A stretch of DNA of 64,000 nucleotides from Ahaetulla prasina (Eukaryota > Chordata > Lepidosauria > Squamata > Colubridae): assembly GCF_028640845.1 (NCBI RefSeq), contig NC_080540.1:131592420-131656419 (forward strand). Reading direction: 5' to 3'. The notes under the pieces are model-generated. The model had not been told where the DNA came from and did no database searches. It saw only the letters and a program-made list of their open reading frames with translations. Made by a program: the position numbers and the translations under genes. This document shows positions 11,901 through 26,900 of this stretch, in pieces. Positions within the stretch are counted from its first letter, which is position 1; each line of letters starts with the position of its first letter.

Positions 11901-14900
11901 TAAGATAGAAGGATTATGAAAGGGCTGCTATTGTTCATTGTTAAAATCAAACCAACCAAATATATTGTTCACTACTTAGATCATTTGATTCCAGACTTGA
12001 ATATATATTTAATAATGCTTCTGATAGGAATTTTAGTTCAGTAGATTATAATCTAGATATTTAAATAGAAAGTAAAACCAAGATGCACACATTACTCATT
12101 CTTTGGGCTACAAAAATGGTTATGCCTTGACTCTTGCTTATGATTTAAGATAATTCTAAGAATATATTTCTGCTTTAATATTCTGTATTACTTATTTGAC
12201 AGACAGAACTTTATTTTGGTCATTGACTAATAAAAATACTATCAATAAAATGAAAGCAATCGTCTAACAACAAGAACTGCTATCAACCATTTGTACAGAA
12301 AGCTTACACATAATATAGCAAAATTTTGCTACTTTTAGTTAAATACACTTATCTTTATTGTTTTATAGATAGTACAGATAAAAGCTACCCTGTTTCCCCT
12401 AAAATAAGATATCCCCTAATAATAAGGCAATTGGGCTTTTGAGCACATACACTAAAATAAGCCCCGCCTGAAAATAAGCCCTCCCTGAAAATATTTAAAC
12501 GCATGAGCAGCTGGTCCCCACCATTTTCTCTGGTTTCCTCCATGCACTCCAAAATAATAAGACCTCCCTGAAAATAAGGCCAAGCATTTATTTCGGGGCT
12601 CAAAGAATACTTATTTTCAGGAAAACATGGTATTAAGAGTCCCCCAGGAATTTCAATAAAAGAAATTTATCACCAGTTAATCAACTGGTATTTCATATGA
12701 GGTTTCCTGTATTTCCGTTTCAGGACAGTTGTGGGAAGAACATGAAATCGAGCTAAAAATAAAGCTCTCTCAAATTTGGGAACTGTGATATGATTATGTG
12801 GCACGTTCAGGTATTAAAATTTGGTTATTTACAGTTACAATATAATTGAGAAGATTATGAAAGAAAGCAGCAATTTCTGTTTGATCTTCTACATCTAAGA
12901 TCCTTTGTAGACCATTACCTACTACTAGATAAAGTAGAAAAATGTCAAGCTATTCTCCAAAGCACCTGAAGGCAGGACAAGAAGCAATGGGTGGAAACTA
13001 ATCAAGGAGAGAAGCAATTTAGAACTAAGGAGAAATTTCCTGACAGTTAGAACAATCAATAATAACTTCTTGCCTCCAGAAGTTGTGAATGCTCCAACAC
13101 TGGAAATTTTTAAGAAAATGTTGGATAGCCATTTGTCTGAAATGGTGTAGGGTTTCCTGCCTGGGCAGGAAGACCTCCAAGGTCCCTTCCAACTCTGTTA
13201 TTATGTTATGCCATAGTATTGAACTAGCATGATCTAACTATAAGGTTAAGCTGGCATCCCTGGAGAAACTATGCAAACTTGATTTCTTTTCGATCAGTTT
13301 CCCTGGAAGTTTTATAGTTTTCTGCAAATATTAGATAGGTCAGTTCACTATGGTTAGGATTTGAAACCATTGCTTTTTAGCAATCTTTTGGCAATCTTGT
13401 GATTCTCCTGAAAAACACTTTGGCTTCCTCCCTTTCTTAATTCTTCAACAAAAGTAGTGTTTCATATTAATTTTTACAATAAAGTTATGACTTTGGTTTG
13501 CCATTTGTTTTTTTCAATTTAGGTAAGCATTGTGCCAGTTCTGTTTTATAAACAGTCATGGACCTTGATTGATACTTTCATTACTGTACACAAAAAAGGA
13601 AGATCAATGGATTTCTCCAGGATGGTATATGACATATATGCCTAGAATCCATTACTACAATAAATGACTCCAGAATCCCTGTTAGAGCAAGTCAAACTAT
13701 CCTTCAGAGTTAGACACCTTTCATAGAAATCATCAGAAAACTTTCTTTTTCTTTAAGACCACATACCAATTCCCTACAAAGTACAGCGTGAAGTCTTATG
13801 TGTCTCAGCTTAAATTGGTAAGATAACCATTTGACAAGCATTGATTCTTATAAGATTACCGAAGGAAATGTGCAGGATATGCAGCAAACACAAAGACTTT
13901 CTTTTTTAAGAAACCTATAACTAACTGGTCTTCGTATAACAGCAATTATAATAGAACATGATATTCTGAAAATCGTATTCTTTGCCTGAACTATATCTTT
14001 TTATCCTGGTAGCAAATCTTGCCAGGTTTTAATTGGGCATTATATTAGATATATTCAGTGTGACTGCATACATTTGTTTTAGTCTGTTCTAAAACTACAT
14101 CACATAGAAAGCAAGGTCAGAAGTTAGCTCTTAAAAGCAAGTAATTGATGTAGTGCGGATTTCATTTACTGAAAAATTATGCAGAATTTCCTCAGTTGCA
14201 GGAAGCCTGGCAAATGCCGAAGTGAGGCAAGGAAAGAGCAAATTGGAAACGATGGATAGCAGTTGGGAATTTACGACACCCAATAACCTCCAAGAAAAAC
14301 TGAGTGAAATCTCTGGTAAGGGCACAGCAGGGAAGACAATTGCAAAACCATGCATTTGAGAACTTTGATTTTTCAGCAGTACAGGTACCCCTCAATTTAC
14401 AACTATTCTGTTTAGCAACCATTTGAATTTACAACAGCACCGAAAAAAGTGACTTATGATGGTGCTTGCGCTTACAACTGTTGCAACATCCCTACAGTCA
14501 CGTGGTCAAAATTCAGATGCTTGGCAACCAGCACGTATTGACGATGGCTGCAGTGTACCAGGGTCATGTAATCACCATTTGTGACCTTCCCAGCCAGCTT
14601 CCAACAAGCAAGGTCAATGGGGGAAGCTGGATTTGCTTAGCGATTACACAATTCATTTAACAACTGCAATGATTCAGTTAACAACAGTGGCAAAAAAAGG
14701 TCAAAAATAGCAGGCACTTAACAACCACTTTGCTTAGCAATGGAAATTCTGGTTGCAACTGTTCTCATATGTCGAGGACTACCTGCACTTATTTCTGTTT
14801 GTAAAAAGATGCAACTGCATCTAATCCAGACAAAAGGGCCTCTGGTGGCTCAGACTGCTAAGACAGTCTGTTATTAACACAGCTGCTTGTAATTACTGCA

Positions 14901-17900
14901 AGTTCAAGTCCCACCAGGCCCAAGGTTGACTCAGCCTTCCATCTTTTATAAGGTAGGTAGAATGAGGACCCAGATTGTTGGGGGCAATAAGTTGACTTTG
15001 TATATAATATACAAATGGATGAAGACTATTGCTTAATATAGTGTAAGCCGCCCTGAGAAGAAGGGCGGAGATATAAATGCAAATAAATTAAAAAAAAAGT
15101 TATGAATCAGCAACAGAAGCAGTCAACTGTAATCTAGCTGAATGAGGAAACTAGAACATTTAGAAAGAGGCAGTCATTCAAAACTTTATATTAAAAAGAA
15201 GAGAGTCTTATCACTTAGGTAAATTATTTAAAATTATCTTGCAATCTAGATATGTTTGAACTAGAGACACCCTATAGGATTTCCACATTCCTATATAAAG
15301 CAATGCTGCACAGGCTAATAAATATGTACAAATGTCATGGTTCTATCTTCAGTTTCAGTATGTACATTTTTGCTTCGTAACACTATACTACTAGACTATA
15401 ATGTATTTCTAACCAAAAACTATTTAGAGACCATTCAAAACACTACACTGTGTGCACATTAAAATATTTTGCGGATACTGACATCCATAATGTAAAACCT
15501 CTATAGACAAGAAGCCAAAAGAAGGAATGGCAGGAAGAGAATTTATTATTCTCCTAGCTAAATTCAGTGCTTGATAATGTATGCCTTGATTTGGAAATCT
15601 CTATGATCTTTCCAAAGCATTCTAATGGACCCAGGTATTTTTCTACAGATCAAAAGAACAGAAAAATCACATGGCACAAATTAGGGCCATCCCTATCTTT
15701 GAAGGGGCACTTTTATTTTTCTATAACTGTTTGTTATTAGTTTTTTAAAACTTTTCCCTCTGAAAAAGAAAGCTAGTATCACAACCTGCCTATAATAAGC
15801 GAAAAAGAGCTGAATAAATTTTGTTTGAACTATCAACCAAAGAAAGCATTTGGTTAAAAAAAATTAACTACAGCATGCTTAACCTGCATTCACATATGTG
15901 ATCTGAGCACCCTCTACTGTGTAAAATTATTCATAGCAGAAATAGAGAATTAATGCTACCATATTATCCCAGAGCTGTATTTCTCCAATGTAAACATCCC
16001 TCCAGCCACACTATAAAAAAAAATTTAGTCCCATCCATGATAAAAACAAAATCTCCTTTTTTTCCCAAGCAAGACATTTATTCAATGCTAAGATATACAT
16101 TAAGAAAATGTTCTAATGCTGAAAAGGTAACTCTGCTTCAAAGGAAAGCAAAAAGATGGAATAAAGGTACTTCTGCATTACAAATAGCATAAACAAAATG
16201 TAGTTTTGCATCCCATTTACCCTCCTTATCTCATTCTTCTTTATTGTCTACAACTTTCTTTCATTAACTATTACTTCTTACCAGATAGTTAGATCTGGTA
16301 TAAAGCCAGAAAGAGCCACCTTTGGAAAGGTGGGAAGATAAAGTTAGCCAACACATCTTGACCGTTACTAGCTCATTTTGGATGACACTGACCAGAGTGA
16401 TACTTCAACCTTTGCTATGAATACAAAGCTTAATGAAGAAGAGGCCAAAGGCCCCCGATTCCATACACAGGTTTATTCAGTCCTGGATCTTGGGAGCTAT
16501 CCAGTGGTGAAATGTAAAATTTGTTACTACCAGTTCTGTGGCCGTGGCTTGGGGAGGGAGTAATATGACTGGGTGGGCGTGGCCGACTTTTTTTTTTACT
16601 TTTAAAAGCATTTTTTCTACAACCTCTTCCGCCAAAGATGTAGAAAAAATGCTTTTAAAAGCATCTGACAATCTCTTCCACGATCAGGCAACTCACCTGG
16701 GATGATCAGAGGAGCCTTTTAAAAGCATTTTTTTACAACCTCTTTGGCTGAAGAGGTTGTAGAAAAAATGCTTTTAAAAGCATCTGACAATCCCAGCTGA
16801 GCTGCACGATCATCAGAGGCTTTTTTTTAAACTTTTAAAAGCATTTTTTCGGCCAAAGAAAAAATGCTTTTAAAAGTAAAAAAAAACAAAACCTCTGATG
16901 ATCACGCGACTCAGCTGGGCATGTGGGGGGGGCAGGGATTTTTGCTACCGATTCTCCGAACCACCCGCCATCATTGCTACCAGATCGGGTGATCCAGTCC
17001 AAACCAGGATCATTTCACCCCTGGAACTATCACTTACATACATTTGATTTCCATAGCAGCCATAGGTAGGGATAATGTAGATGTTCTCAGCCAGGCCATC
17101 ACCAATAAAACTTATACTTAGGGGGAAATTGAGGGGGGAAGAGAAAAGGGGGGATGGAGGGGGTACAGGGAAATTGAGAGCTTTTTGACAATAATTTGGC
17201 AGTACTCCACTCTCTGTATTAATCTGCAAGTGTTTCCTAGTTGGTGTTTACTTGACAGTATTCCACAAATAAAAACTGTAAGCATGTTTTAGGAAATGAA
17301 CCAGATAAGGTTTAAATAAAAACCTATCTGAAATATAAAACAGGGCCTTAATAGCTTAAAAGTGGTTACCTTTATTGAAGAACATGGAGGCCATCTGACC
17401 CATTTCTACCCTTTCGGTGATTTCAAAAATATTAGGTGGTCCTCGTCTCTCTGAAATTAGAAGGAAGGTTTTAGACCCATAATAAGTTTATTTATTTATT
17501 TATTTATTGATCATATTTATATACCGCCCTATCTCCCGAAGGACTCAGGGCGGTTTACAGGCACTTAAAAAACACATAAATACAATATAAAAAACAACTA
17601 AAAAACTTATTCTAAAAGCCCAATAATTAAAAAATATAAAAAATAAAACCCAATTAAAAACCCATAAATTTAAAATCTAGCTCTGTCCTGCGCAATTAAA
17701 TAAGTATGTTTTAAGCTCGCGGCGGAAGGTCCGAAGGTCGGAAGCTGACGGAGTCCGGGGGGTAGTTCGTTCCAGAGGGTGGGAGCCCCCACAGAGAAGG
17801 CCCTTCCCCTGGGCGTCGCCAGACGACATTGCCTCGCTGACGGCACCCTGAGGAGTCCCTCTCTATGAGAGCGCACGGGTCGGTGAGAGGTATTCGGTAG

Positions 17901-20900
17901 CAGTAGGCGGTCCCGTAAATAACCCGGCCCTATGCCATGGAGCGCTTTAAAGATGGTCACCAAAACTATTAGTTAGTTCAAGCTATTCATATTATAAACC
18001 AATTTTTTACACAGGTAGTCCTCCATTTACAACCATTTGTTTAGCAACTACGTATTACAAGTTACAAACACACTGAAAAAAATGACTTACGGCCGATCCT
18101 CACACTTATAACCATCAAAGCCTCCCCACAACCACCTATCAAAATTCAGCCACCTGGCAATCAGCATGTATTTACAATGGTTGCAGTCCTGGGGTCACAT
18201 GATCACCATCTGTGATTCTTCCAGCCAGCTTCCAACAAGCAAAGTCAATGGGAGAAGCTGGATTCGCTTAACAACAACATGATTCTCTTATCAACCGCAG
18301 TGATTCACTTAACAACTGCAGCAAAAAAGGTCTTAAAATTGGGCATGACTCACTTAACAACTGCCTTGCTTAGCAATGGAAATTCTGATCCCAATTGTGG
18401 TCATATGTCGAGGACTACCTGTATCTTGTTTATGAAGTACCAATATGCCTATATACATGTAATAAAAAGAAAGAAATGTTACAATAGATGCATATTTTAA
18501 AACTCATTTTAAATGCTTTATAGTTAAATTGCTCAATATTCTCTTGTTTTTCATCCTTTAAATGTCTCTTTTGGTTGTACTAAAGTACTTGAGTAATGTA
18601 TTTGATTAATTATGGGCCAGAATTAAGAAAAAAATCTCTCCTTCCCTCTCTGAAGGAGAACAGCTGCTTGGTTGAGGACCCAAAAGAGTAAGTAAGAGGG
18701 GGGGAAAATCTATGTTCACCATTTTAAAGACTTTCCCGCCAATGATTTACACATTTTAGATTTTTTTATTTATAAAGGCAAAATGTGCAAAACATGGGAG
18801 TAGAATGTTTTGGAGCTCAGGCAGAGTTTTGATGTTCTAGTTCAAAACGTAAATCCTTCATAATTAATCCACATGATACAATAATCTGTTTGAAAAATTT
18901 GACAAACAACATGCCACAGATGTGAAGCACAGTAAATAGTTTCAGGATGACATAAAGCCATTAGGAGGACTACATACTAGAAATAATCCACTATTTCTAC
19001 ATAGTTCTTATAATATTCAATAAGATCAGTACACAGCAATCTTATGGAGAAACATACGCATGAGATTTCCCACACACACACACACACTATTGCTAGAATG
19101 TAAGGTTAAAATTGAAACTGCTTATCTTACAAAAAGAAACCAGTCCAATTGTTCTAATGCACAGCACAAAACCATATCTTGAATTTATCAAAGCAGCTAG
19201 AATCTTTGGAATGAAATGTGAAAAAGATAATTTTTCTACCCTTGTTTTCACAAACAATTCAAAAGCAGAAGTTATTCAGTAAAATTTATTTAGCAACAAT
19301 ATTTTCATCACTTTTGATATGATATTAATCCAAGACATGAGGGAAGAAGGAAAGTAAAGTTTACTAACAGTTAAACTCTATAACTTCTGAGAAGGGAAGA
19401 GAGCAACATGGTGCAGCTATTGTCTTCAAGTGTTTTGTACAAGGCTGAAAATTATACTATAAATGTCTTAAGCAAATATGTTAGTTGGAGAGGAGCTGTC
19501 ATGGGGAGCTTGGAAGATTATAACCTGGAGAATATGGAAGATTATAATATTGATATAAAGCAATTCAACAATGAGCTTGTTTGATATAATAGCCTGAAAA
19601 GATTTGAATTCATAGCTCCCATTTGCTTGCAGAGACTTTGTACTATACAAGGAATAGATCCAGCTTTTGGCAAGTCCCTGTTTACTTGGAATCTGATGAT
19701 GGCATATAACAAAGGCAAGAAAAAAGGGAAAAGACAAAAAAATCAAGTAATACTCCTGTGCCCCAAACAAAATAAACTAGGTGATTAAAAATAATCCTAT
19801 AGATGCTGCAAGAGTAAGAGTAAGAATAAATTCAAACAGATTTTAAGACTAATGAGTTTCCATCAAAGTTACTAAAGATTGATGGAGGATAATAAAGAGA
19901 AAACAAAACCTAAAGGAAATAAATGATTTTATAGTTTTGTCTGAAGGTAAAAATGTTTATATGTTGATAGCAAGTACTAGAGCAAAAGTAAAAAACAGTT
20001 TAAGTGGTTGTAAAATCTTCAGTCCAGTTGGAGCAGTAATTTAAGCCAAGAAGAAAAGTCTCACACACATAGACCAAAGAAACTGGCTTCTAAACTATTT
20101 GAAAGATGATTTTATTCTAATTAAAAGATGACGTATATTTCTGATTGTTGTTATTCACTGCAATTACACAAAATGAGCTGTTAAAAAGCCGATCAAATTT
20201 AAAGAAGTAGACTATGATTAAGATGGGAACCTACTAAATATGATACGGTACCTAAGCTCGATAAGAAATGGAGTAGAAAGTTCGTATTCTGATTTTAAAT
20301 ACCAATCATTGATATTGATGCAACAGAGCAGTTACTTTCTAATATATACATAATTATTAGAATACATTTATCTGGGTCACTTGTATAGAAGTAGTATCAA
20401 TAAAAGGAAAACTAAAACCAGAGAGAGCCAAGCTAGCCACTCACGGGAAGAGATATTGCCAATCTTGATGTGATCTTCTGTTCCAACGCTTTTGAAGGGC
20501 TTGGTAATCAGATTATCAGGGAACCTGGCCTCATAACGTTATGGATTAATGTTAATTTTCTGCAATAAGACCACGGTCATTCATTATTTAGTGATGGACA
20601 AGCAGGGAGATCTGGCATATATTACTGAAACCAGTGAGGATGGGGAAGTTGTTTGTTCTGAAAGTTATCCAACTATGTATCCAACATTGCAAAGAAGGAC
20701 AAAATATGTATATTACAAGGACACCATTGTTGCAAGCAATGTGCCTGGAATCAAGAAAAATATTTTTTTTAAATATGCATTTTGGTCATCTGCAAAAGAA
20801 GAACGAGCTTTCTTCTTTGATAAACTATTTTTTTTCAATTAAAATATGGTTTGTAAAGTATTACTAATGTCTGATTTCATGACACACTTGTATTATTTAC

Positions 20901-23900
20901 AGAAAGTTTAAAGAAAGGTTAAAGATCTTTTTTCACTTGCCTTTGGCATTAGCAAAGAACTGTAGAGAAAGATTGATTCTTACAAGTTATCAAGGTGAAA
21001 GTAGAATCAGCTAGATACTTACGCACAGATAGAATAGGCCGTGTTTCTGATCGTTCATAGACATCTGGGAGAACTTCACTATCAGAAACTTCAGATGAAG
21101 AATCTTCTTCATCATTATTATCTTCCTAAAAGAGTAAGACATTAATCTAGATTTCAAAAATGAAGGATCATTGTAGAATTCTGATAAGTAAAAGACAATT
21201 AAGCACTAAATTAAAAACACATTTACAAGCTGGAAAAAAAGCAAAACACTTTAGCTGTGGGTCTTTAAGATGCTTAGAATTCCTGTTCCTCCATTATACT
21301 GAATATCCAATCTAGTGAGAGAAAAGAATGCTGTTTTCAAAAAAAAAAAGCAGAATGGTAGGGAATTTATTGCTGTATTTTAAAGGCAGGCACAAGAACA
21401 ATATTAAAAGTTTCCTACGATGTAACAGAATGATTGGAAAGATATTGGATTAAGACATGCCACACAAACCTTGTGCTTTTCCATTCTCTTTAAGTGAAGC
21501 TGAGCATTAGCTGCAGCCATGGCCTCCATTACAAAAGTTGTTGTCATGTAGCTATAAGAGAATTAGAAAATATCAGTTATTTAAAAACAAAAATGATTCA
21601 CAGTATCCCATTTATATTAACACACATTCATTTTAAAGCTCTATTCTGAGGAGTTTTCAGACAATGTTGAATATTGAAAGCAAAGTTAGATATAATGCAG
21701 GCAGCCAACTTTTTTTCCAAATAAGCTTTGTATAAAGCATATTTTTACACTTGGTATCAGTGAAGATTTGGAGAACTCAAGTAAGTTTGTCTTCCAATTC
21801 TTAGGTTCCCTTGACACTTTGCTTTTCTCCCACCAGCTTCAATGGTAAGAATCAAATGGCAAAGTTTAATAAAATTAACTTGACTAAAATATTGTAGATG
21901 GATGGAAAAAGACACATTTGGAAAATGCAATGTTATGTATTTGTGACAGATTTTATTCCAACATTTTCAAGGAACTACTAAACTTATGTTAAAGATAGTA
22001 TAGGTATGTTTCATTTTTTCCCCCTTCTTTTCAATTTTGTCCAATTGCTTGGACTAGTCCTTGAAGTTTTCTTGGCACGGTTTTTCAGAAGTGGTTTGCC
22101 ACTGCCTATTTCCTAAGGCTGAAAGAAAGTGACCGGGCCAAAGTCACCCAGCTGGTTTTATATGAAGACAGGACTAAAACTCGTGGTCTCATAGCCTGAT
22201 ACCTTATGCCAAATAGACTCTCTTTCATAGATTTTATTACATCACTGGTTTTATTATTTAGTCAGATAGCAATTGTATTACGGAGATAGTAGATAATAAT
22301 CATGGGGACAATTCATGTATTTATGCCAGAAATGGCATAATTCTTTACAGAAATGGCTAAAACATCAATAGTTACATTATATGGAAATACTAGAGCTAGT
22401 TTCACACATCATATTAAGTCATAAATGTGGAAGGTTTGAGCTACCAAGTACAGCTTAGGGTATCTAAATCAAGTTATATTTATTTTATAAACCATGGTTT
22501 GAAAATCCTAAGCTACCATAGTATATATGGAAATAGGCCAGTGGTTCACAGACAATGCTATGTATTAAGGATTGAAAATACTTTTTAAGATCTACTAAGA
22601 CAATAACTGGGAGTAAGCAATCCTTTAATAAGAGATCAACATTACGATTTGATTTGTTGAGCTTTCACCCACTTAAGTAGTTATTTTGTTTCTTATTTTT
22701 AGCAAAAATGAGCAAAGGATAGAATAATGCTAAACTCAAAAATAATATTTTGCTGCTTTACAATTGAACTAATTTACAAAAATTGAGTGAGAAATCATTT
22801 CTATTAAGATTAATATATAGCAACTATTCCCTGGGGCCTAGATAATGATTCTCTCTAAGGGCTTCTTACTATATCAAACATACTTCAGGGATATCACAGA
22901 TTCAGAAGTGCTTATAGAGAAATGAAAGTATCAGGATATTACTGCAGGAAACATTTCCAATTTGACAGCAGTAAAAAAAAATTCAGGGAAAATACAATAC
23001 AAATAGAACAAATAATTACAAATTGGAACAGAACCTATCAATACAAAGAAATGAAAAGGAAGCGAAATCAAAGCACAAGGTAGGTAAACTATAGATAAGC
23101 CTTAAGGTTTTAAAATAATCTCTTTTACAAAGCTCAGAAGCAATATATAAACATTTATGCTTTCCATCCAAAGAAACCAGCACTTTTTCAATGCCTTCAG
23201 TAGTAATTTATAAGATTAATTTGCAAACAACAGTGTCTCAACTGAGAGAGAAAGGAAGGGTACAAGAAAACCTGCTTAAGGAAATACTTTTACAATGGAA
23301 GGTAATGATGCTCACAGTAGAACAATTAAATGTCGGCATATCATTAGTTGCACTTATTTAACAAATCCACAAATTTAAACTGACCATTAATGACTTGTAT
23401 AGAAAGCATTTAAGAGGGAACTAGGTCATTTTTTTTAATTTGCATCTCTTTTTTTTGCATCGTACAGAACAAATTCTTGCATGTTTTGTGCATTTTTAAA
23501 GCTCATTCAGAGGTATAAAACTGATCCATTAGCATGAATTCTCTATACTTAAAGCAAACATTCATGGGAGAGGTTAAATCTATTTTTTTATTTTGCACAA
23601 CATGTAATCTTTGCCTCCCTACTCCACTCCAGGGGGCATTACTGGTGGGGTTAGGGGGGAAGAACTATTATCATCTACACTGGGTCCTGGACAGCTAATA
23701 ATGAGGCCCTACAAGGTAATAAAAAAATTGAAAAATAAAGGAAATTTATTACTTATGTATATTAACTCTGATATATATTTTACATACAGTCCAATATAAT
23801 TCCTCTTCACTCAATAAGGCCAGACAAACCAAAAGGTTGGACAACCATGATCTAGAGCAGGGTATCAAACTCAAGGCCCATGGGCCAGATCAGGCCCACA

Positions 23901-26900
23901 ATGTGGTTAGATCTTGTTGGAAGAAATATCCATCTGGGTTCAGTTCCAAGTGGGGACAAAGACACTGGAAACATGGAGGCTGCTTGGAAAGATGGTTTAA
24001 TGGTGGCCAGGATCACATGGCTTGAGATCCTGAACAGAAAAGGGATGAGATCCTGTGTGCTCCCTGGCTTTATGCTTTTTCTGAGCTTTGAACTTTCTGG
24101 GGCACAAGAAGAGTACCCTGATTGGCTGTCAGACTCCCAGGGGGTGGGGGTCTTAGCTAGCCTTGCTGGCTGATGTAATCTTCCCAGGTGCCATGTGGTG
24201 AGTTTCAGTTGCTAGATGGGTTCTGTTATGTTGCAGATGATGGTGGCCCATTGACAAAGGTGGGGGGTGGCAGGAAGTTGCAGGGAGCTGCTTTGTCTTT
24301 AAAACAAATGTTTTAAAACAATGTTTCTCCATTTCTCATCCAGGGAAATATATTCTGCCTTTTAAATATTTTCTAAAATATTTCATTCTTCTAGGAGGGG
24401 GGTGGGTGCTAAATTCCTACAATCTGGCCCATGGAGCTGCCCTGGAAACAGCAAAAGAAAGGCCCATGGCGCCTCGGCCCATCCCAGGTCAACCAGGAGC
24501 TGATCTACAACCCGGTGGTGGCTATCTGGGCCGGAAAGTGCTCAGCCTTAGATCCGTGGGGCCGCTTCTGGAGAGGAGGCAGCGAGCATGCACAAGGCCT
24601 GGCATCCCTGGGGTCCATCTTATCCTGCAGGCTGACTGCATTCTGAGCGCCTTCCTTTCACCCAGTGGGAAGGATGAGAGGAGCGGCAAGGCTTTATGCC
24701 AGCTGGCCGGCCAGACAAGGAGTAGGTCAGGTGGGCTGGCTGGCTGGGGAGAGGATCATGGCTGCTCAGGTGTATTATGAACATCTTATGTTTCTCTTTT
24801 TTCCAAGAGCTCATCCAATTCCAACTTCCCCTCCCCCCTTACCCATTCACTTTTTCTTCATGTTTTGGTTTCATGATTTAATTCTCATTCATTCTCTCTA
24901 TGGGACTAAACCTATGGACCTCTTTTGTACCGGTCAGTCATTTTTCTACATTCCGGCATCACTATACATTCTTGACTTTAATCTCTTCTTCTTTCCACTG
25001 CAACTCAATGTTTTCTTGTTTTACCATAAATACTTTTAAGTAATGCATTCGCGCTGCATTTAGTTTTCACAGTGAGATCTGTAACCTCCTTGCTTTAGGT
25101 AAAGGTAAAGGTAAAGGTAAAGGTTCCCCTCGCACATATGTGCTAGTCATTGCCAACTCTAGGGGGCGATGCTCATCTCCGTTCCAAAGCCGAAGAGCCA
25201 GCGCTGTCCGAAGACGTCTCCCTGGTCATGTGTGTAGATGCTTTACAAGAGATATTTTAAATAGCAATAGCACTTAGAATTTTATACTGCTCCTTATGCT
25301 TTACAGCATTCTCTGAGTGGTTTGCAATGTCAGCATATTGCCCCTAACAATCTGAGTCCTCCTTTCCACTCTCGGAAGGGTGGAAGGCTGAGTCAACCTT
25401 AAGCCCGCCAGGATCGAACTCCAGTCTGTGGGCAGAATTTGCCAGTAATACTGCATTCTAACTACTGTGCCACCAGGGCTCAGGAGAAATGAACTAAAAT
25501 TTCAATGTATACTCCTGGCTGCCTGCAATTTGGCAGATCGAATCTCACCAGGCTCAAAGTTGAGTCAGCCTTCCATCCTTTCGAGGTGGGTAAAATGAGG
25601 ACCCAAATTGTTGGACTTAAACAGCTTAGAGGGGGCTGTAAAGCACTATAAAGCAGTATATAACTCTAAGTGTTATTGCTATTGCTATTTATTGTGCTAT
25701 TTCAATTTGCCAAAAATCAATTAAAACAAGAATTCAGTCTGCTGGCAGCAAAAGTAGGTTACCCAGTAGGTCGTTATCAAAAGACACGGTTTTTTATTTC
25801 TTCCATTGTGATCCCCAATTCCATTCTGTGGGTTGTGTCACTGTTGCTCACGTCTTTTACCAGCTCTACTTTTTTAACCTTAGTTTTAAAGATGTGAGTC
25901 CAAAGATGGGCCCAAAGATGTTGCTGAATTTGATTTACAGAACTATGTAAAGTTAAAGCAGCATATTTTATGTTGACCCTACTTGCTGGTGACCATACTG
26001 AAAATATACAACAAAGAAAGTCCAATGAGCTGCAGCTACTCCCAGGTATCTACATACCTTGTTTTAGCCAAATTAAGAGAAGTAACATGTAGCAAAACCT
26101 TACCTCATAAATCCCAAGAACATTATTAAAATAAGGCTGACAAGCCAACCAGCAGCAGCAAAGGCCTTTGGCATAGTTAGAGCTCCTGTGCCAACTATGA
26201 GGTTGAACATATAAATCAAGCCAACCTGCAATGAAAGAATAGAAACATTTAATAGAAACTATTTAAATTAGTTCCATCTTTGGACAAATTGGGTATACAG
26301 TATACAGTACCAATCTCCACATGAGCAATCCACACTCAGGTATTATGACTATGTGATTTCATAAGTCTAACAGCCCAATGAAAATAATCTTTGTTAGTTC
26401 ATATTAACTGTTCCAGTAATAATATTGCTTTATGATATGAAGGGTTTTTTCCTTTCAACTCATGGAGGTGGTTCATTTGGCATAGTATAAGCCTGCAACG
26501 AAATCTCTCACTCAATGACTTTGCCAAATGCATCTGATGTGCTTAATGGGGCCTGTAGAGCAGTGGGTGGAACTAAATAAGGTCACCATGGACAAAGCAA
26601 TCTAAATCTGGCTTGCTACCATCTGTTCCTACCTATCCAGAACTTCCTACTTGCATTAATTCTCATCATGTTTCCTGCAAGACATAAAAAAAATCCTTAA
26701 AATTAACCAAGGGCTTCCTATAAAATTTATCTAGCAATATATTACTTTTCATTGATATTACTTATCACTATCTTTTCTGTCCATAATTCTGGGCAAGACA
26801 GATTTATTTCTTGAAGCCTGGTCTGCCTACATCTTTGGTAATCTTGTGTTCCATCTATTCTAGAACCTACACTTCTTCAGTAGCCAAAAACTGCTTAAAT

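Larger units (their letters stand above)
5993..17369 (-). other. TMEM104 intron with transposon debris
   Basis: This 11.4-kb intron carries a diverged TIR element fragment (about 6465-6690), a TA/AC-rich simple sequence near 7018-7075, a dead Tc1 transposon, two MITEs, a CR1 tail, a SINE and a hAT MITE, each listed separately. I see nothing recognisable in 6700-9400, 10600-12380, 13216-14380 or 15104-16490, which are AT-rich intronic sequence. Confidence 0.8.

Noticed and set aside
14838..15103. A possible tRNA gene
   Set aside because: The A- and B-box-like words belong to a SINE head; there is no full cloverleaf and a SINE tail follows.
24406..25039. Overlapping plus-strand frames of 71-124 codons
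   Set aside because: No recognisable domain, overlapping frames, and location at the end of a hAT-like element.
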